A DNA stretch of 64,000 nt from Mastigamoeba balamuthi. Its lineage: Eukaryota > Evosea > Mastigamoebida > Mastigamoebidae. Shown one piece after another: positions 9,901 through 20,099 of the stretch. The notes beneath the pieces were generated by a model. It was given only the letters and a program-made list of their open reading frames with translations. It was not told the DNA's origin and made no database searches. The stretch's first letter is position 1. The number at the start of each line of letters is the position of its first letter. Made by a program: the position numbers and the translations under genes. The stretch covers positions 62,001 through 126,000 of the forward strand of contig CACRSC010000040.1 of NCBI GenBank assembly GCA_902651635.1. Reading direction: 5' to 3'.

Positions 9901-11714
9901 GGCAGCCTTGCGTAGCGGCCCCTGCGTCCCTCTTTGGGTGCTCTCTCTTCTCTTCTCTTCGGTCTCTCTTCTCTTCTCTTCTTCTCTCTCTCCTCTCGTG
10001 TTAGCACTTTGCTGCTCGCCTGGCCCGTCGGTTTGCTCTGCCAGCCCGCTGTGCTGGTGGGGTTCAGAGTGTAGAGCTGCGGTGTGCTGACTCGTGGCAG
10101 AGGGCCGTGTGCCCCTGCGACCTGTGGCAACTGCTCTGGCTGGCTGGCATGCTCGGACTGACCCCGGCCGTGTGGGGGGGTCGCAGGGCGGGCGGACGAG
10201 GTGGAGCAGGCTCTGTCGGCGTCGCTGAAGGAGCCGCAGTACAGCGTGCCCCGCAGCTGCCTGGTGTTCGACACGGGGAAGCTGGGCGTGCTGGCCGACC
10301 TGGGCACGTCGCTCGAGTGGTTCGTGGACCAGCTGCTGCTCGGCACCGTCGTCGACGCGGCCTCGTCGGACCTCGTGGCGCTCCAGCGCCAGCAGAAGGC
10401 CTCTGCGACGGCCCTGAGCGCCTCGCTGACGGCCATCACGGGCCTCGCGTCCTCTGTGACGAGCGGCCTGCGCAAGGCGACGGTGCTGGGCTTCGCTGCG
10501 CTGCTCAAGCTGCCGCAGCAGATGGGCGTGCAGATCCCGGGCGCCGAGCTGCTGACGCAGGCGCAGGCGGTGGCCGCGTCTGCCGAGGACGAGCAGGCGC
10601 TCTCCAAGTACAAGCGGCGCATCGCCAAGCTGGTGGGCAAGTTCAGCGCGCTGGCCGAGGCCTGCGTGTTCGCGCTGCGCGTCGAGGCCAAGCTGCACTG
10701 CGTGCACTACGCGATGCTCTGCCGCAGGTGCAACTTCACGTGCGCCGAGGGCGAGGACGCCCCCGACGCCTGCGCCGTCGAGCTCAACAAGGACCTCATC
10801 GCCATCGAGGACGTCTGCTCCCGCAAGCTCACCCAGGCCCGCGCCAGGTCCGCTGCTGCTGCTCCTTCCTTACTCCCCCTGTTCTCTGCTGCGGTGGACC
10901 CCGGGTGGCCACCTGTCCCGGACCTCTCTTTGTCGCGTGTTGCCACGCCCCCCCCCCCCCCCCCCCCCCCCCCCTCTCCACTTCCTCTCCTCCTCTGTGA
11001 CGGCATCCGAGTGGCCCGTCTCTCTTTGGCCGGTGTTGCTGCACCATCGAGGGCCTGCGTGCGTGCTCTCGAGAGCCCGGGAGCTTGGCCTCCTGCTGCA
11101 GCTGTACCTGAGACAGCACAGCTACCAAGCCACCACCAGTTCCGCAGTGCCAGGGAGGGCTGCGCGTTGGCTCTGGCTATTCGGAGCGCATCGCTTGGGA
11201 TGTGGAGGGTTTTCTCGTGCTCGCTGCTCAGGGCAGTAGAGCAGAACCCTGCCCGAGAGCGGACAGGGCAGTCCGAGGGGCTGGGGGGGGGGGGCCAACC
11301 GACAGCAGCAGCAACGCCAGGGCAACGCTGACCAGGGGGCGGCGGTGGGGCAGGTTTGTGATGGACGGGCTGGCGCCGCTGGTGTGCTCGCTGCTGACGT
11401 GGAACCTGGGGCTGCTGCTCAAGGTGAACAAGACGGGCGTGCGCAAGATGATGAAGAACGTGTTTGCGGTGCAGCAGAACCTGACGACGGCCATCGCCAG
11501 GCGCGAGGCGTCGTTTGACCGGCTGCGCTCGTACTACGAGCTGCTGCTGCTGGGCGACGAGCAGGAGGTCTTTGCGCACATCGACCAGCGCAGGCACGAG
11601 GGCAAGCAGCTCTTCACGGCGGACCAGTACAGGGTAGTCCTCGAGCTGCAGAAGCCCGGCAAGAAGGTCAGCGCCGTCGTCCTCCAGTCCCTCCTCCAGA
11701 AGCTCTCCGAGTGA
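6934..11714 (+). CDS. EXOC4: Exocyst complex subunit 4 (Sec8)
   Basis: Eleven exons: 6934-7146, 7295-7348, 7398-7407, 7473-7674, 7728-7848, 7924-8144, 8229-8412, about 8497-8760, 9165-9810, 10187-10847 and 11354-11714. They total 2937 nt (978 residues), close to animal Sec8 (about 974). Sec8 is a rod-like subunit of the exocyst, which tethers secretory vesicles to the plasma membrane. Family signatures are FNKSIKSYSTIL and RTSELAHLWERQLELTHML (N-terminal coiled region), WMNESTWVVPLYESEGYYV, and the C-terminal block MKNVFAVQQNLTTAI with YYELLLLGDEQEV. The 10-nt third exon restores both frame and family spacing. The start of exon 8 is the least certain boundary. The introns hold microsatellites, a C-run and one TCAATTGA (7889). 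Confidence 0.92.
8761..9164 (+). repeat. EXOC4 intron 8 with TG and CT microsatellites
   Basis: This 404-nt intron contains a (TG)n/(TGCG)n run around 8835-8870, then CTCTCTGTCTC repeats to about 8920. Intron 9 (9811-10186) has a CTCTTCTCTT tract near 9945-9990. Intron 10 (10848-11353) has an unbroken run of more than 20 C at about 10950-10974 and a G12 run near 11283. These are simple repeats, not genes. Confidence 0.85.
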
Positions 11715-11969
11715 CCCCCCACCCACAGCACGAGCACCTGAGCTCAGCAATACAACATCTGTCTGTCTCGACGAACTCAACTGCCCAGCCATTGCCGCCC
11801 CCCCCTCCCCCCTGCCTCACGACTCGGGCACATGAGCTCAACAGTCTGTCCCGTCCCAAGCTCAGAGAATTTGTATTCGTCAAACACAATGTGCCAACAA
11901 CTCGCAACCGGCCAAAGCGAGAATTCTGCTCTTCTCTCAGGGGACCTTCAGTGCTATGGCAGGGCAGGC

Positions 11970-13008
11970 CTACAGATGCACAGATGCGGCAAAGGCCTCA
12001 ACCAGTGCGAGCATCTCCGGGGCCAGAGGTGCACCCGAGACCTCTGTCCTCTGGAACCAGAGTACCTCGGTGTTGTACTCGATGCTCTCGGCCTCTGGGC
12101 ACAGAGCCAGCTTGGTTTTGACGCAGATGGGCTTCTCTGAGGCGCTCGTGTGCCTGTAGCCCCTGCGATAGAGCTCCACTGTGGTGTCGATGTCCTTGCC
12201 CTGCAGCGTGAACTGGTGCTGAGCCCGAGAGAAGTTGGTGACGGCCTCTTCGAGTTTGTAGTGCTGCCTCCAGTACTGGATGGTGGTGGTGCCCAGCAGG
12301 ATGTTGCGGATCTGCCCCACCCTGGCAGCGGCATTGAGGTACCGCTCAACGAGACCTGCAGTGCCCGTCTTGGAGATCCAGGGGCACTGGAACCATACCG
12401 TATCGATGGTTGTGCCCCGTATGGCCTGCTCCATCTGCTCAGCACTCGTGGCATCAACGCGCTGTTCGATGTCCCAGAACGTGGGCATGACAGCGACACC
12501 ATAGCCAAGCACTTCCCTGCAGGGGGGAGGGCAGGGGGGGAACGTGTCCATGTCAGTTGGGGCACGAGCGAATCCCCACAGCCCTATCACAGGGCACCCA
12601 ACGGCGGCTCCTGCCAACCACACCACACACGCACCTGAGCAGATCCCTGAGAGCGGCGGTGAACGTGCGGGACTTGGCCTCTCCGACAACGAGCACCCCG
12701 TTGCGCATGCTCGCGAGGAGGGTCTGCATGTCGACCACCCGAGTATCGTAGAACACGAGGCCGTTCTTGGCCGCGCACTCTGCCGCGCTGTTCTGGCTCG
12801 GGATCATACCCAACAGGAACCTCTCGCACGACTGGCTTGTTGGATCCCTTAGGGGAAGGTCCGCTGGCTGGGCTGCTGCTGCTGCTGCTGCCGGACCTGT
12901 GCCGGGCACTGCCGCTGCCGGGGCTTGCGAGGGCAGGCCTGCTGGCAAGGCGCGTGGACGGGTGGAGTGGGTGCTGGTGGCAGGGGAAGGGGGCTGGCGC
13001 GAGCTCAT
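11970..13008 (-). CDS. BMT5-like (DUF2431-like) Rossmann-fold protein, paralogue A
   Basis: Exons 12635-13008 and 11970-12516 are joined by a 118-nt intron, giving 306 residues. A proline/alanine-rich N-terminus precedes NGVLVVGEAKSRTFTAALR, which matches the first strand and loop of the BMT5-like domain (25S rRNA uridine-N3 methyltransferase type, motif VGEGxFSFS). Later blocks fit the same fold: a VDAT segment, then IDTVWFQCPW for the usual 'FDRIIFNFPH' and IRNILLGTTTIQYWR for the last core strands. The glycine-rich SAM loop is altered, so activity is uncertain. The neighbour B has the same architecture and almost the same length (305), which supports both start sites. An in-frame Met at 13335 is an alternative start. 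The family link is inferred from motif order. Confidence 0.6.
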
Positions 13009-13440
13009 TGCGCAGGTCAACGCAGTATTTTTGTTGTGTTTGGGGAAAACACAGATACTAATGCCTACAATATTCCATACACTTGATTTGCCACGCTGTA
13101 TCTCGCAGTGCCCTTTCGGCCCCCAACCGGCCGCATTATCCCCTTCATTCTCACATGGAGCCTGTAGCCCCATCTGCGCAGCTCCCGCAGAGTCAGAACC
13201 AAGCCAATTGTTCTTGCCCCCTGCTACACCACAGCCGCCAAAGATCGTGAGCAGCGCTGAGCCGCCTGCCCCCCGCGTCACACCACCCGCCCCCCGCCAG
13301 CCCCCAGGCATCAGCACCCTGCAGGTGGTGGCCATGGCCCCCGAGCGACGCTTGCTGTGGATGGCTGGGTCAATTTTGTGCGTTCATTTTCTCATTGCTG
13401 TGCAGATCAATTGGCTCAGCCCCTGGGCGGCTGCCACTGC
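13009..13440. other. Spacer between the two BMT5-like paralogues
   Basis: These 432 bp carry an open minus-strand frame continuous with paralogue A but without recognisable protein features, and proline-rich plus-strand shadows. AATCAATTGG-like sequence occurs at 13405. It is probably promoter and untranslated sequence. Confidence 0.45.
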
Positions 13441-14430
13441 TCACACCCCCCGCGGCTCCGACACCCTGAGGCGGCCCGCCAGCTGGGCGAGCGCCTCGAC
13501 GTCGTCTGCGTCGTCGTGTGCCTGCGGCGCCCCGCCAGCGCGCTCGTACCAGAGGACCTCTGTGTTGAACTCGATGCGCTCCAGCGGCTGCAGCTCCTCC
13601 CCACAGCTGAAGAGCCGCAGCACGCGCTTCTCGCTGATGGGGGAGCCCTGGCTGGTGTGGCTGTAGCCCCTGTGGCAGAGGGCTGCCGTGACGTCGACGT
13701 CCTTGCCGCGGAGGGCCAGGCCGCGGGGGGCCGTGGCCGTGGCCCCCAGGTCGTAGTGCTGGCGCCAGTACTGGATGGTGGTGACGCCCAGCAGGACGTT
13801 GCGCAGCTGGCCCACCTGGGCGGCTGCCTCGAGGTAGTCGCTGACGAGGTCCGAGACGCCCTCCTTGCTGTTCCAGGGGCAGTGGAACCACACCGTGTCG
13901 ATGCGCTTGCCCTCGACGGCCCTGCGCAGCGCGTCGGGGTCGGTGGCGTCGACGCTGCCCTCGGCCCCCGGGTTGCTCGCGTTGTACACGGCCGCCTTGA
14001 CTGCGACTGGGTGGCCCCTCCTGTCGCTGCGGGGCACAGCAGCAGCAGCGCTCGTGAGTGGGCGCGTGGGTCCGATGGGGTGGGTCCGCTGCACGCACGG
14101 CAGCAGGCCGCGCAGGGCTGCGGTGAACGTGGCTGACTTGTCCTCGCCGACGACGAGCACGCCGCCCACGCTGGCCAGGAGCTCCTCGGTGTCCACCACC
14201 TCGGCCCTGTAGAACGCGAGCCCCGCGTCCTCGAGGATCACTCTCCCAGTCTGCAGCCCACTTATCAGCATCCGCTCCACCGACCGCAGGCCTGCGCTGA
14301 TGGTGCTGCTGCTGGTGCTGGTGGTGCTGCTGCTGGCCCTGCGGGAGCTGCGGGAGCTGCTGGACGCGCTGGCGGCCACAGGGGCCCTGGTGCTGGGCGT
14401 GCTGGCCCCGCTGGACCACCTCCTGCTCAT
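13441..14430 (-). CDS. BMT5-like (DUF2431-like) Rossmann-fold protein, paralogue B
   Basis: Exons 14099-14430 and 13441-14026 (72-nt intron) give 305 residues. A Ser-rich N-terminus is followed by LAFYRAEVVDTEELLAS and GGVLVVGEDKSATFTAALR, then GSVDATDPDALRRAVEGKR, IDTVWFHCPWNSKEGV, LRNVLLGVTTIQYWRQHY and an acidic, Ala-rich C-terminus. The order and spacing match paralogue A from end to end, including intron position and phase, so the two arose by tandem duplication. The GEDKSATF loop again departs from the canonical SAM-binding sequence. If the fold assignment is right, the product may be an RNA methyltransferase relative or a non-catalytic derivative. Confidence 0.6.
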   Translation of the reverse strand: MSRRWSSGASTPSTRAPVAASASSSSRSSRRASSSTTSTSSSTISAGLRSVERMLISGLQTGRVILEDAGLAFYRAEVVDTEELLASVGGVLVVGEDKSATFTAALRGLLPCVQRTHPIGPTRPLTSAAAAVPRSDRRGHPVAVKAAVYNASNPGAEGSVDATDPDALRRAVEGKRIDTVWFHCPWNSKEGVSDLVSDYLEAAAQVGQLRNVLLGVTTIQYWRQHYDLGATATAPRGLALRGKDVDVTAALCHRGYSHTSQGSPISEKRVLRLFSCGEELQPLERIEFNTEVLWYERAGGAPQAHDDADDVEALAQLAGRLRVSEPRGV

Positions 14431-14883
14431 TCTGCTGGGCCCTGTGCTCTGCTGTGTGCCCCCTCACTGTTCCCAAAAGGCCCCTCCGCACCCCAACCGC
14501 CGCACCCACACCGTCCACAGGGCTGCTCCGGTGCCCTCGCGAAAACTGTCAGAAACTATGCGCAAACAACTGTCTCTCGTCTGGATAACAGCGAGGCACA
14601 AACCGCCACACATATCGCCTGGCATGCCTGGAGCCGGTGCGCGGGGGCGCTGTGCTGCTCTGGTGTGCGCCGGCCGCACAATTCAGGCGCGCGTGTGACA
14701 GAACGATCGATTCGTGTATGGGTATAAAATATGTCTTGTCACAATTGAATCGCACGTTCCTATTTTTCGCAGTGCTGCAGTGGCGGTGGCACCGCCCACA
14801 GGGTGCCGCCGCTCGCTTCTCGCTCTCGCCGAGCGGGTGCAGTCCTTACGGATGGCAGTGGCGCATAGGGACAGCAGGACGCC
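14431..14883. other. Intergenic spacer
   Basis: This is the region upstream of paralogue B and downstream of array copy 1. It contains GGTATAAAATATG on the plus strand near 14710, but no plus-strand gene starts nearby. Nothing else is recognised. Confidence 0.45.
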
Positions 14884-15398
14884 TCACTGGGGCGGCACGA
14901 ACGTCTGCGGGACCGAGTTGCTGCCGCTGCTGCCGCTGCTGCTGCCGCCGGCGACGACGACGCTGCCAGTGCTGCCGAGGCAGAGGCTGCCCAGGGGCAT
15001 CGGGGCATCCGGGGCGTTGACGCCGGGGCTGACGACCGACGCGAGGTTCATGTCGATGACCGAGGGCAGCCCCAGGGGCAGCGTCATCAGCAGCCCCGAC
15101 CCGCTGCTGCTCTGCGCCCCGTCCATCCCGATGGTCGCGATGCCCCCGCTGCCCGACAGCTGCAGCGTCAGCGGCGACACCGTGTCGCTCAGGTCCCGCG
15201 ACGCCGCCGTGGCCGTGAAGTCGACCGACGCGCCCTCGACGGGGATGTTGAACGTCGCCGGCTTGCGCCTGTTGTGGATGCTGCGCGCCACCAGCACCGC
15301 CGCGATCACCACCGCCGACAGCACAGCGACGCCTCCCACGATGCCGCCCACCAGCGGCGCCACGAGGTTCGTCGACCCGTCGTTGGTCCTGCGCAGAC

Positions 15399-15432
<34 letters not shown>

Positions 15433-17003
15433 AACTCCACAGTCCATTCATTAATGGCTCGTAGATGACTTCTCACACAAGAATAAAAGCCCTCAATAAA
15501 GAGGACTTATTTTACGTCATAAATGACAGTAATGTATGTCTCATTAATGAGGCATAAATACTGAGTCAGGCCGTAAATGAGCCATAAATGAAAGGACTGT
15601 GTCCGGGGGCGGAAGTGCGCACGAGGAGGCCACGCAGGTCTCGAAGAACCACTTGGATATGGAGCAGTTGGAGGGGCTCGACGCGGTGCCCTGCGAGCAG
15701 AGGCCCGTCTCGGCGCACCAGCCGCACGAGAGCTCCGTCGCGGTGCACGTCCGGCACAGCTTGTAGTCGGCGCACTTGGCGGGGCCCGCGGAGCTCGACG
15801 ACGACTCGTTGACGATGACGACGGGCACGTTGGGGATCACGTAGTCGCTGCGCAGGAACCCCAGCGTCGCCGCCGAGCTGAGGTAGAGGCTCGCCGCGCC
15901 GTTGCTGGCCGTCGCGCAGCTGAGCGTGCTGTTGGCCGCCTGGCGGTCCAGCGTCCTGCCGGTGCCCGCGAGCTTCAGGTTGAAGTCGCCCGAGTCGGTC
16001 GTGGACATGACGATGGACCACGTGCAGAGGCCCTCCCTGCCGCTGCAGTTCATCGCCCTCGTGGGCACGTAGGCCACGGAGCTGTCGCCCAGCTGCTGCG
16101 CCCCGTCGGCGCCGACGCCGAGGTGCAGCGACGTGCCGTTGAGGTGGAGGCTGACCAGCGTCGACGACGACGTGTTGGACAGCGCGGGGACGACGTTCCA
16201 CACGGTGTCGCCCGTCTTTGCGGTGAAGAAGGCGTTGCCGCCGCAGTTGCCCAGCCAGTAGCTCGTCGACTGGATGTAGAGCCTCACGGGGCCGGAGTCG
16301 GCGGAGATCCACGTGGCGAGGGTGGGGTTGGCGGGCTTGTCGACGAGGCCCACAGTCCACCCCGTCTTGCCGTTGAACCACGCGGCGCAGTCGTAGTCGT
16401 AGGCCTTGGCGTAGCCTATGTACTGGCCCCCCTGCTCAAACGACACCAACGAGGGGTTCGACAGCCCCGCCACCTTCTTGAACGAGCACTGCTCAGCGCC
16501 ACCGCGCAGTCGCCCGCCCGCGGAGAGAAAAACGCAAACTCGGTGAGCCAAAAACAGGCAACGAAGTTGAAATGGGGTTGCGGAAAATGGTGCGCACGAG
16601 GGCTGAGCTGAGTGCAGGCTGGACTGCCACGAGGCGCCCCGAGCCCGTGCCGTCGCTGCAGAGGTAGTAGCCGGGGTTCGCTGCCGGGACGATGGACACG
16701 CCGCTGCCGCCGTCGAGGGCGGGCACCTCGCGGAACATGAACTGCGCGTCGGAGAAGAGGCGGGGCGTCGCATACACTGTGCGGGCGAACACGCGGAGTG
16801 GGACACTGAGGCGAGTGCGCGTTGCGTGTATTTTCGGTGCGGGCAGTCAATTTTGGCTGCGCACAATCTTTGCAGGTGCCCGCGACGACCACGCGCAGGG
16901 CCAGCGAGGTGTCCGAGGCCGACGTGTACTGCCTGAACGCGGTGGCGAGCGCCGCAGCGGGCAGCAGGCAGAGCAGCAGCAGGGGCACGCAGCAACTGGA
17001 CAT
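14884..17003 (-). CDS. Array copy 1: AbfB-like/PSI-domain single-pass surface protein
   Basis: Exons 16865-17003, 16631-16776, 15623-16488 and 14884-15388 give 551 residues. The order is signal peptide (SCCVPLLLLCLLPAAALA), FRQYTSASDTSLALRV, a first trefoil-like lobe (DAQFMFREVPALDGGSGVS), then CSFKKVAGLSNPSLVSFEQ and VWNVVPALSNT, which repeat the F-x-V-xx-(G/A)-L...V-S-(F/L) pattern of AbfB beta-trefoil domains. A PSI-like module follows (CRTCTATELSCGWCAETGLC), then a transmembrane helix with GGIVGGVAVLSAVV, a basic stop and a tail with NIPVEGASVDF. Predicted role: a plasma-membrane lectin-like or adhesive receptor. N-glycosylation sequons are frequent. Ligand binding is inferred from the fold only. 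Confidence 0.85.
15402..15431. repeat. (GA)n microsatellite in copy 1 intron 3
   Basis: About 15 uninterrupted GA units lie inside the third intron, directly after its 3' splice-site region. Copy 6 has a short (GA)n at the equivalent place (28546-28560), so the repeat predates the separation of these copies or was exchanged between them. Confidence 0.9.
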
Positions 17004-17483
17004 CGCAGTATTCCGGGATTATTGAAAAAAGTAAAGTGCCTTCCACAGAGGTTCAAATAACCGGCGCGGATCTTCCGGATTGTCCGCCCTCGTGCCATCC
17101 CCTGACAGACGGTCAGGTGTCCATCTTGGCGGTGTTGAGCGCGTGTTGCCTCTCTTTGGGGCAGAGAGGCAGCGGAGAGGACGTGACCAACCGCCGCTGT
17201 GCATACAGTGAACGATCCATATTTAGACACTGCTGCTCGATCGATCGCGCAGTTTTGTTACCGAGCGCGCAGTCACAGCGCTCGGTCGGGTCTGACAACG
17301 AGTCTGCGCGGCTCTCCGAGAAATGTACGAAGGCGGTTGATATGGCTCTCCTGCGATTTCCTTTTCAGCAGAACGCCCGCCGCTCTGTTCCCGAGCTCCC
17401 ATAACACCCAAGGACACGCAACGAGCAGGCAGAATTACAAACCCAATGCACAGAGAGTTACATCTTGGGGGAGTGACCTCTGG
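17004..17483. other. Spacer between copies 1 and 2
   Basis: The 480 bp upstream of copy 1 and downstream of copy 2 show no coding frame, RNA gene or remnant of the family. Confidence 0.5.
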
Positions 17484-19307
17484 CTACGGCGCCGAGCTGC
17501 CGCTGCTACTGCCAGCGACGGCAGCGCTGCTGCCGTTGCTGCCCAGGCATAGGCTCCCCAGGGGCAGCGGCATCTCGAAGGCGTTGCTGCCGGGGCTGAC
17601 CACCGACGCGAGGTTGAGGTCGGCCACAGAGGGCAGCCCCAGGGGCAGCGTCAGCACCAGCCCCGAAGCCAGCACGCCGCTCTGCCCGTCGGCCCCCAGC
17701 GTCGCGATGGTGGTCAGCGGCGAGACGGTGTCGCTGATGTCCTGCGAGGTCGCCGCGAAGTTGACCGACGCGCCTTCGACGGGGATGTTGAACGTCGCCG
17801 TCTTGCGCTTGTTGTGGATGCTGCGCGCCACCAGCACCGCACCGGCAGTCATCGCCGAGAGAACAGCGACACCTCCGACGATGCTTCCAATCAGCGACGC
17901 CACGATGCTTGACGAAGACCCGCCGTCTTTGACGCTGGGCGGTACAGTGCATCAGGAAGTGTCTGGGAACCGAGGCGAGTGATGGGGGGGACAGCGCACG
18001 GGGAGGCCACGCAGTTGTTCCAATGCCAGTGGGACATGGAGCAGTTGGAGGGGCTCGACGCGGTGCCCTGCGAGCAGAGGCCCGTCTCGGCGCACCAGCC
18101 GCACGACATGGACGTCGCGGTGCACGTTCTGCACTGCTTGATGTCGGAGCACTTGGTGGGCGCCGCGGAGCTCGACGACTCGTCGACGATGACCGCTGGC
18201 GTGTTGGGAATTGTGTAGTCCCTGCGCAGGAGCCCCAGCTCGGCGCCTGTGGCGAGGACGAGGCTCGCGGCGCCGTTGCTGGCCGTCGCGCAGGACAGGG
18301 AGCTGCCGGATGTTTGGAGGTCCAGCACCCTGCTGGTGCCCGCGATCTGGAGGTAGAAGTCTCCGCCGTGGAGCCCCGACGGGACGATGGACCACGTGCA
18401 GAGGGCCTCCCTGCCGCTGCAGTTGGTCACCCTGAGGGCCACGGAGCTGTTGTCCATCTGCAGCCCATGGACCGTGTCGACGCCTAGATGGAGCAACGCG
18501 TTGTGGATCTTCAGGCTGACCAGCGTAGTCGACGACGTGTTGGACAGCGCAGGGACGAGGTCCCACACCGTGTCGCCCAGCTCCTCCGTGAAGAAGGAGT
18601 TGCCGCCGCAGTTGCCCAGCCAGTTCTGCGTGCTTTGAATATAGACCCTCACAGGGCCGGCTTCCGACGTGATCCACGTGGCGAGAGTTGGGTTGGAGGG
18701 CTTGTCGACGAGGCCCACTGTCCAGCCGGCGGTGTTCCCTTTGTAGAACGAGGCGCAGTCGTAGTCAAAGGCCTTGGCGTAGCCGATGTACCTGCCCCCC
18801 TGCTCAAACGACACCAGCGAGGGGTTCGACAGCCCCGCCACCTTCTTGAACGAGCACTGCACCAGCACAGGCCCCCCGGCGTGGACGACTCACGCTGTTA
18901 GGACCCCAATTTGCCTTCAAATGGGAGAGTATCATCAGAGCACCAGTGCTACGGACAGGGTGGGCCGAGTAACGACGAGCCTCCCACTGCCCGTGTCGTC
19001 GCTGCAGATGTAGTAACCCGTGTTCGCGGCGGGCTCGAGCGACACGCCGCTGCTGTTGTCGAGGGCGGGCACCTCGCGGAACATGAACTGCGAGTCCGCG
19101 TAGATGCGAGTCGTCGCGTAGACTGGCAGAGGGCAGTTGAGGGGCCTGTGCTGAAAGCGCAATGGTGGGCGCACCGTCTTTGCAGGTGCCGTCGGTGACG
19201 ACGCGCATGGCCAGCGAGGTGTCCGAGGCCGAGTTGTACTGCTTGAACAAGGAGCCGAGGGCCGCCAGGGGCAGCAGGCCGAGCACCAGGGCGGAGGAGC
19301 ACAGCAT
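17484..19307 (-). CDS. Array copy 2: AbfB-like/PSI-domain single-pass surface protein
   Basis: Exons 19175-19307, 18977-19122, 18000-18856 and 17484-17934 give 528 residues. The signal peptide is LCSSALVLGLLPLAALGS. The trefoil-like repeats carry DSQFMFREVPALDNSSGVS and CSFKKVAGLSNPSLVSFEQ, and the PSI module CRTCTATSMSCGWCAETGLC. The transmembrane region has IGSIVGGVAVLSAMTAGAV instead of the usual APLVGG start, and the tail keeps NIPVEGASVNF and LPLGSLCLGSNGS. Residues before the membrane are Lys/Ser-rich (VKDGGSSSS). It is closest to copy 3, with the same signal peptide type and the same CVASP/CMASP end of exon 3. All introns keep the family phases. Confidence 0.85.
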
Positions 19308-20099
19308 TCGTCCTCTCTCCGACAGACTGTTAAGTGATCAAGGAGAAGCAGTCTTCCCGAGACGATTCTAGGCAGTGTGTAGAACACACATGCGGAGTAG
19401 TGTACGGAAACCCAAAAGAGGCAATGCGAGTTTCCAGTTTTCCGTGTTTTCGGTGTGCTGCATAAGATTTTGAAGTCCTGCCCTTCGGCCCGGCTTCCTC
19501 TCAAGTACTCCTTTTGGGCTACAAATACACGGAAAAGTGCGTCCCAACACGCGCGAAAGTGAGGGACGGTATTGCCAGCTGCCTTAACAAGTAGTCTAAT
19601 TACCACTCAACACTGCATCGACACACTCCCTCGGAATATTCGTCGCACTAGACATGCCGAAATCGAAATCATGATCCGTTACAGCGACACTAGGGCGGAG
19701 CCACTGCCGGCTGTGGCCACCCCAGAGCATGGACGCCCGATTGCAGCTGAGGCACACCGGCCCGCGGCCCCCGGGATGAGGCGCTGCATAGTGCCTTAAC
19801 GGTTGCTCGCTGTTGGCCATGCTGTCGAAGCTCACAGACCCTTGTGCACTTGATTATGGATCCGGTCTGACAAGCGTGCATGCGCAGCACCTCGAGAGCA
19901 CTGAGTACTGGAGGCAAGTTGCAGATGATGCCTGGGGGCAGAAATTCCGGCCTGCTGTGCAACTGGCCCACGCCACCGTAGACGAATAGTACAGGGTTTG
20001 GGTGTTACTTGCACGGACACATCAGGGCAGCACCGGGGAGCACACAATCGGAAACCCTTTAGGCAGGCAGAGACACAACCGATTGCGTGGTCTACAGTG
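19308..20099. other. Spacer between copies 2 and 3
   Basis: These 792 bp are relatively AT-rich. I find no coding sequence, RNA gene or remnant of the array family in them. Confidence 0.5.

Noticed and set aside
14705-14725. GGTATAAAATATG as a TATA box
   Set aside because: It is on the plus strand and no plus-strand gene begins within several kb; both neighbours are on the minus strand.
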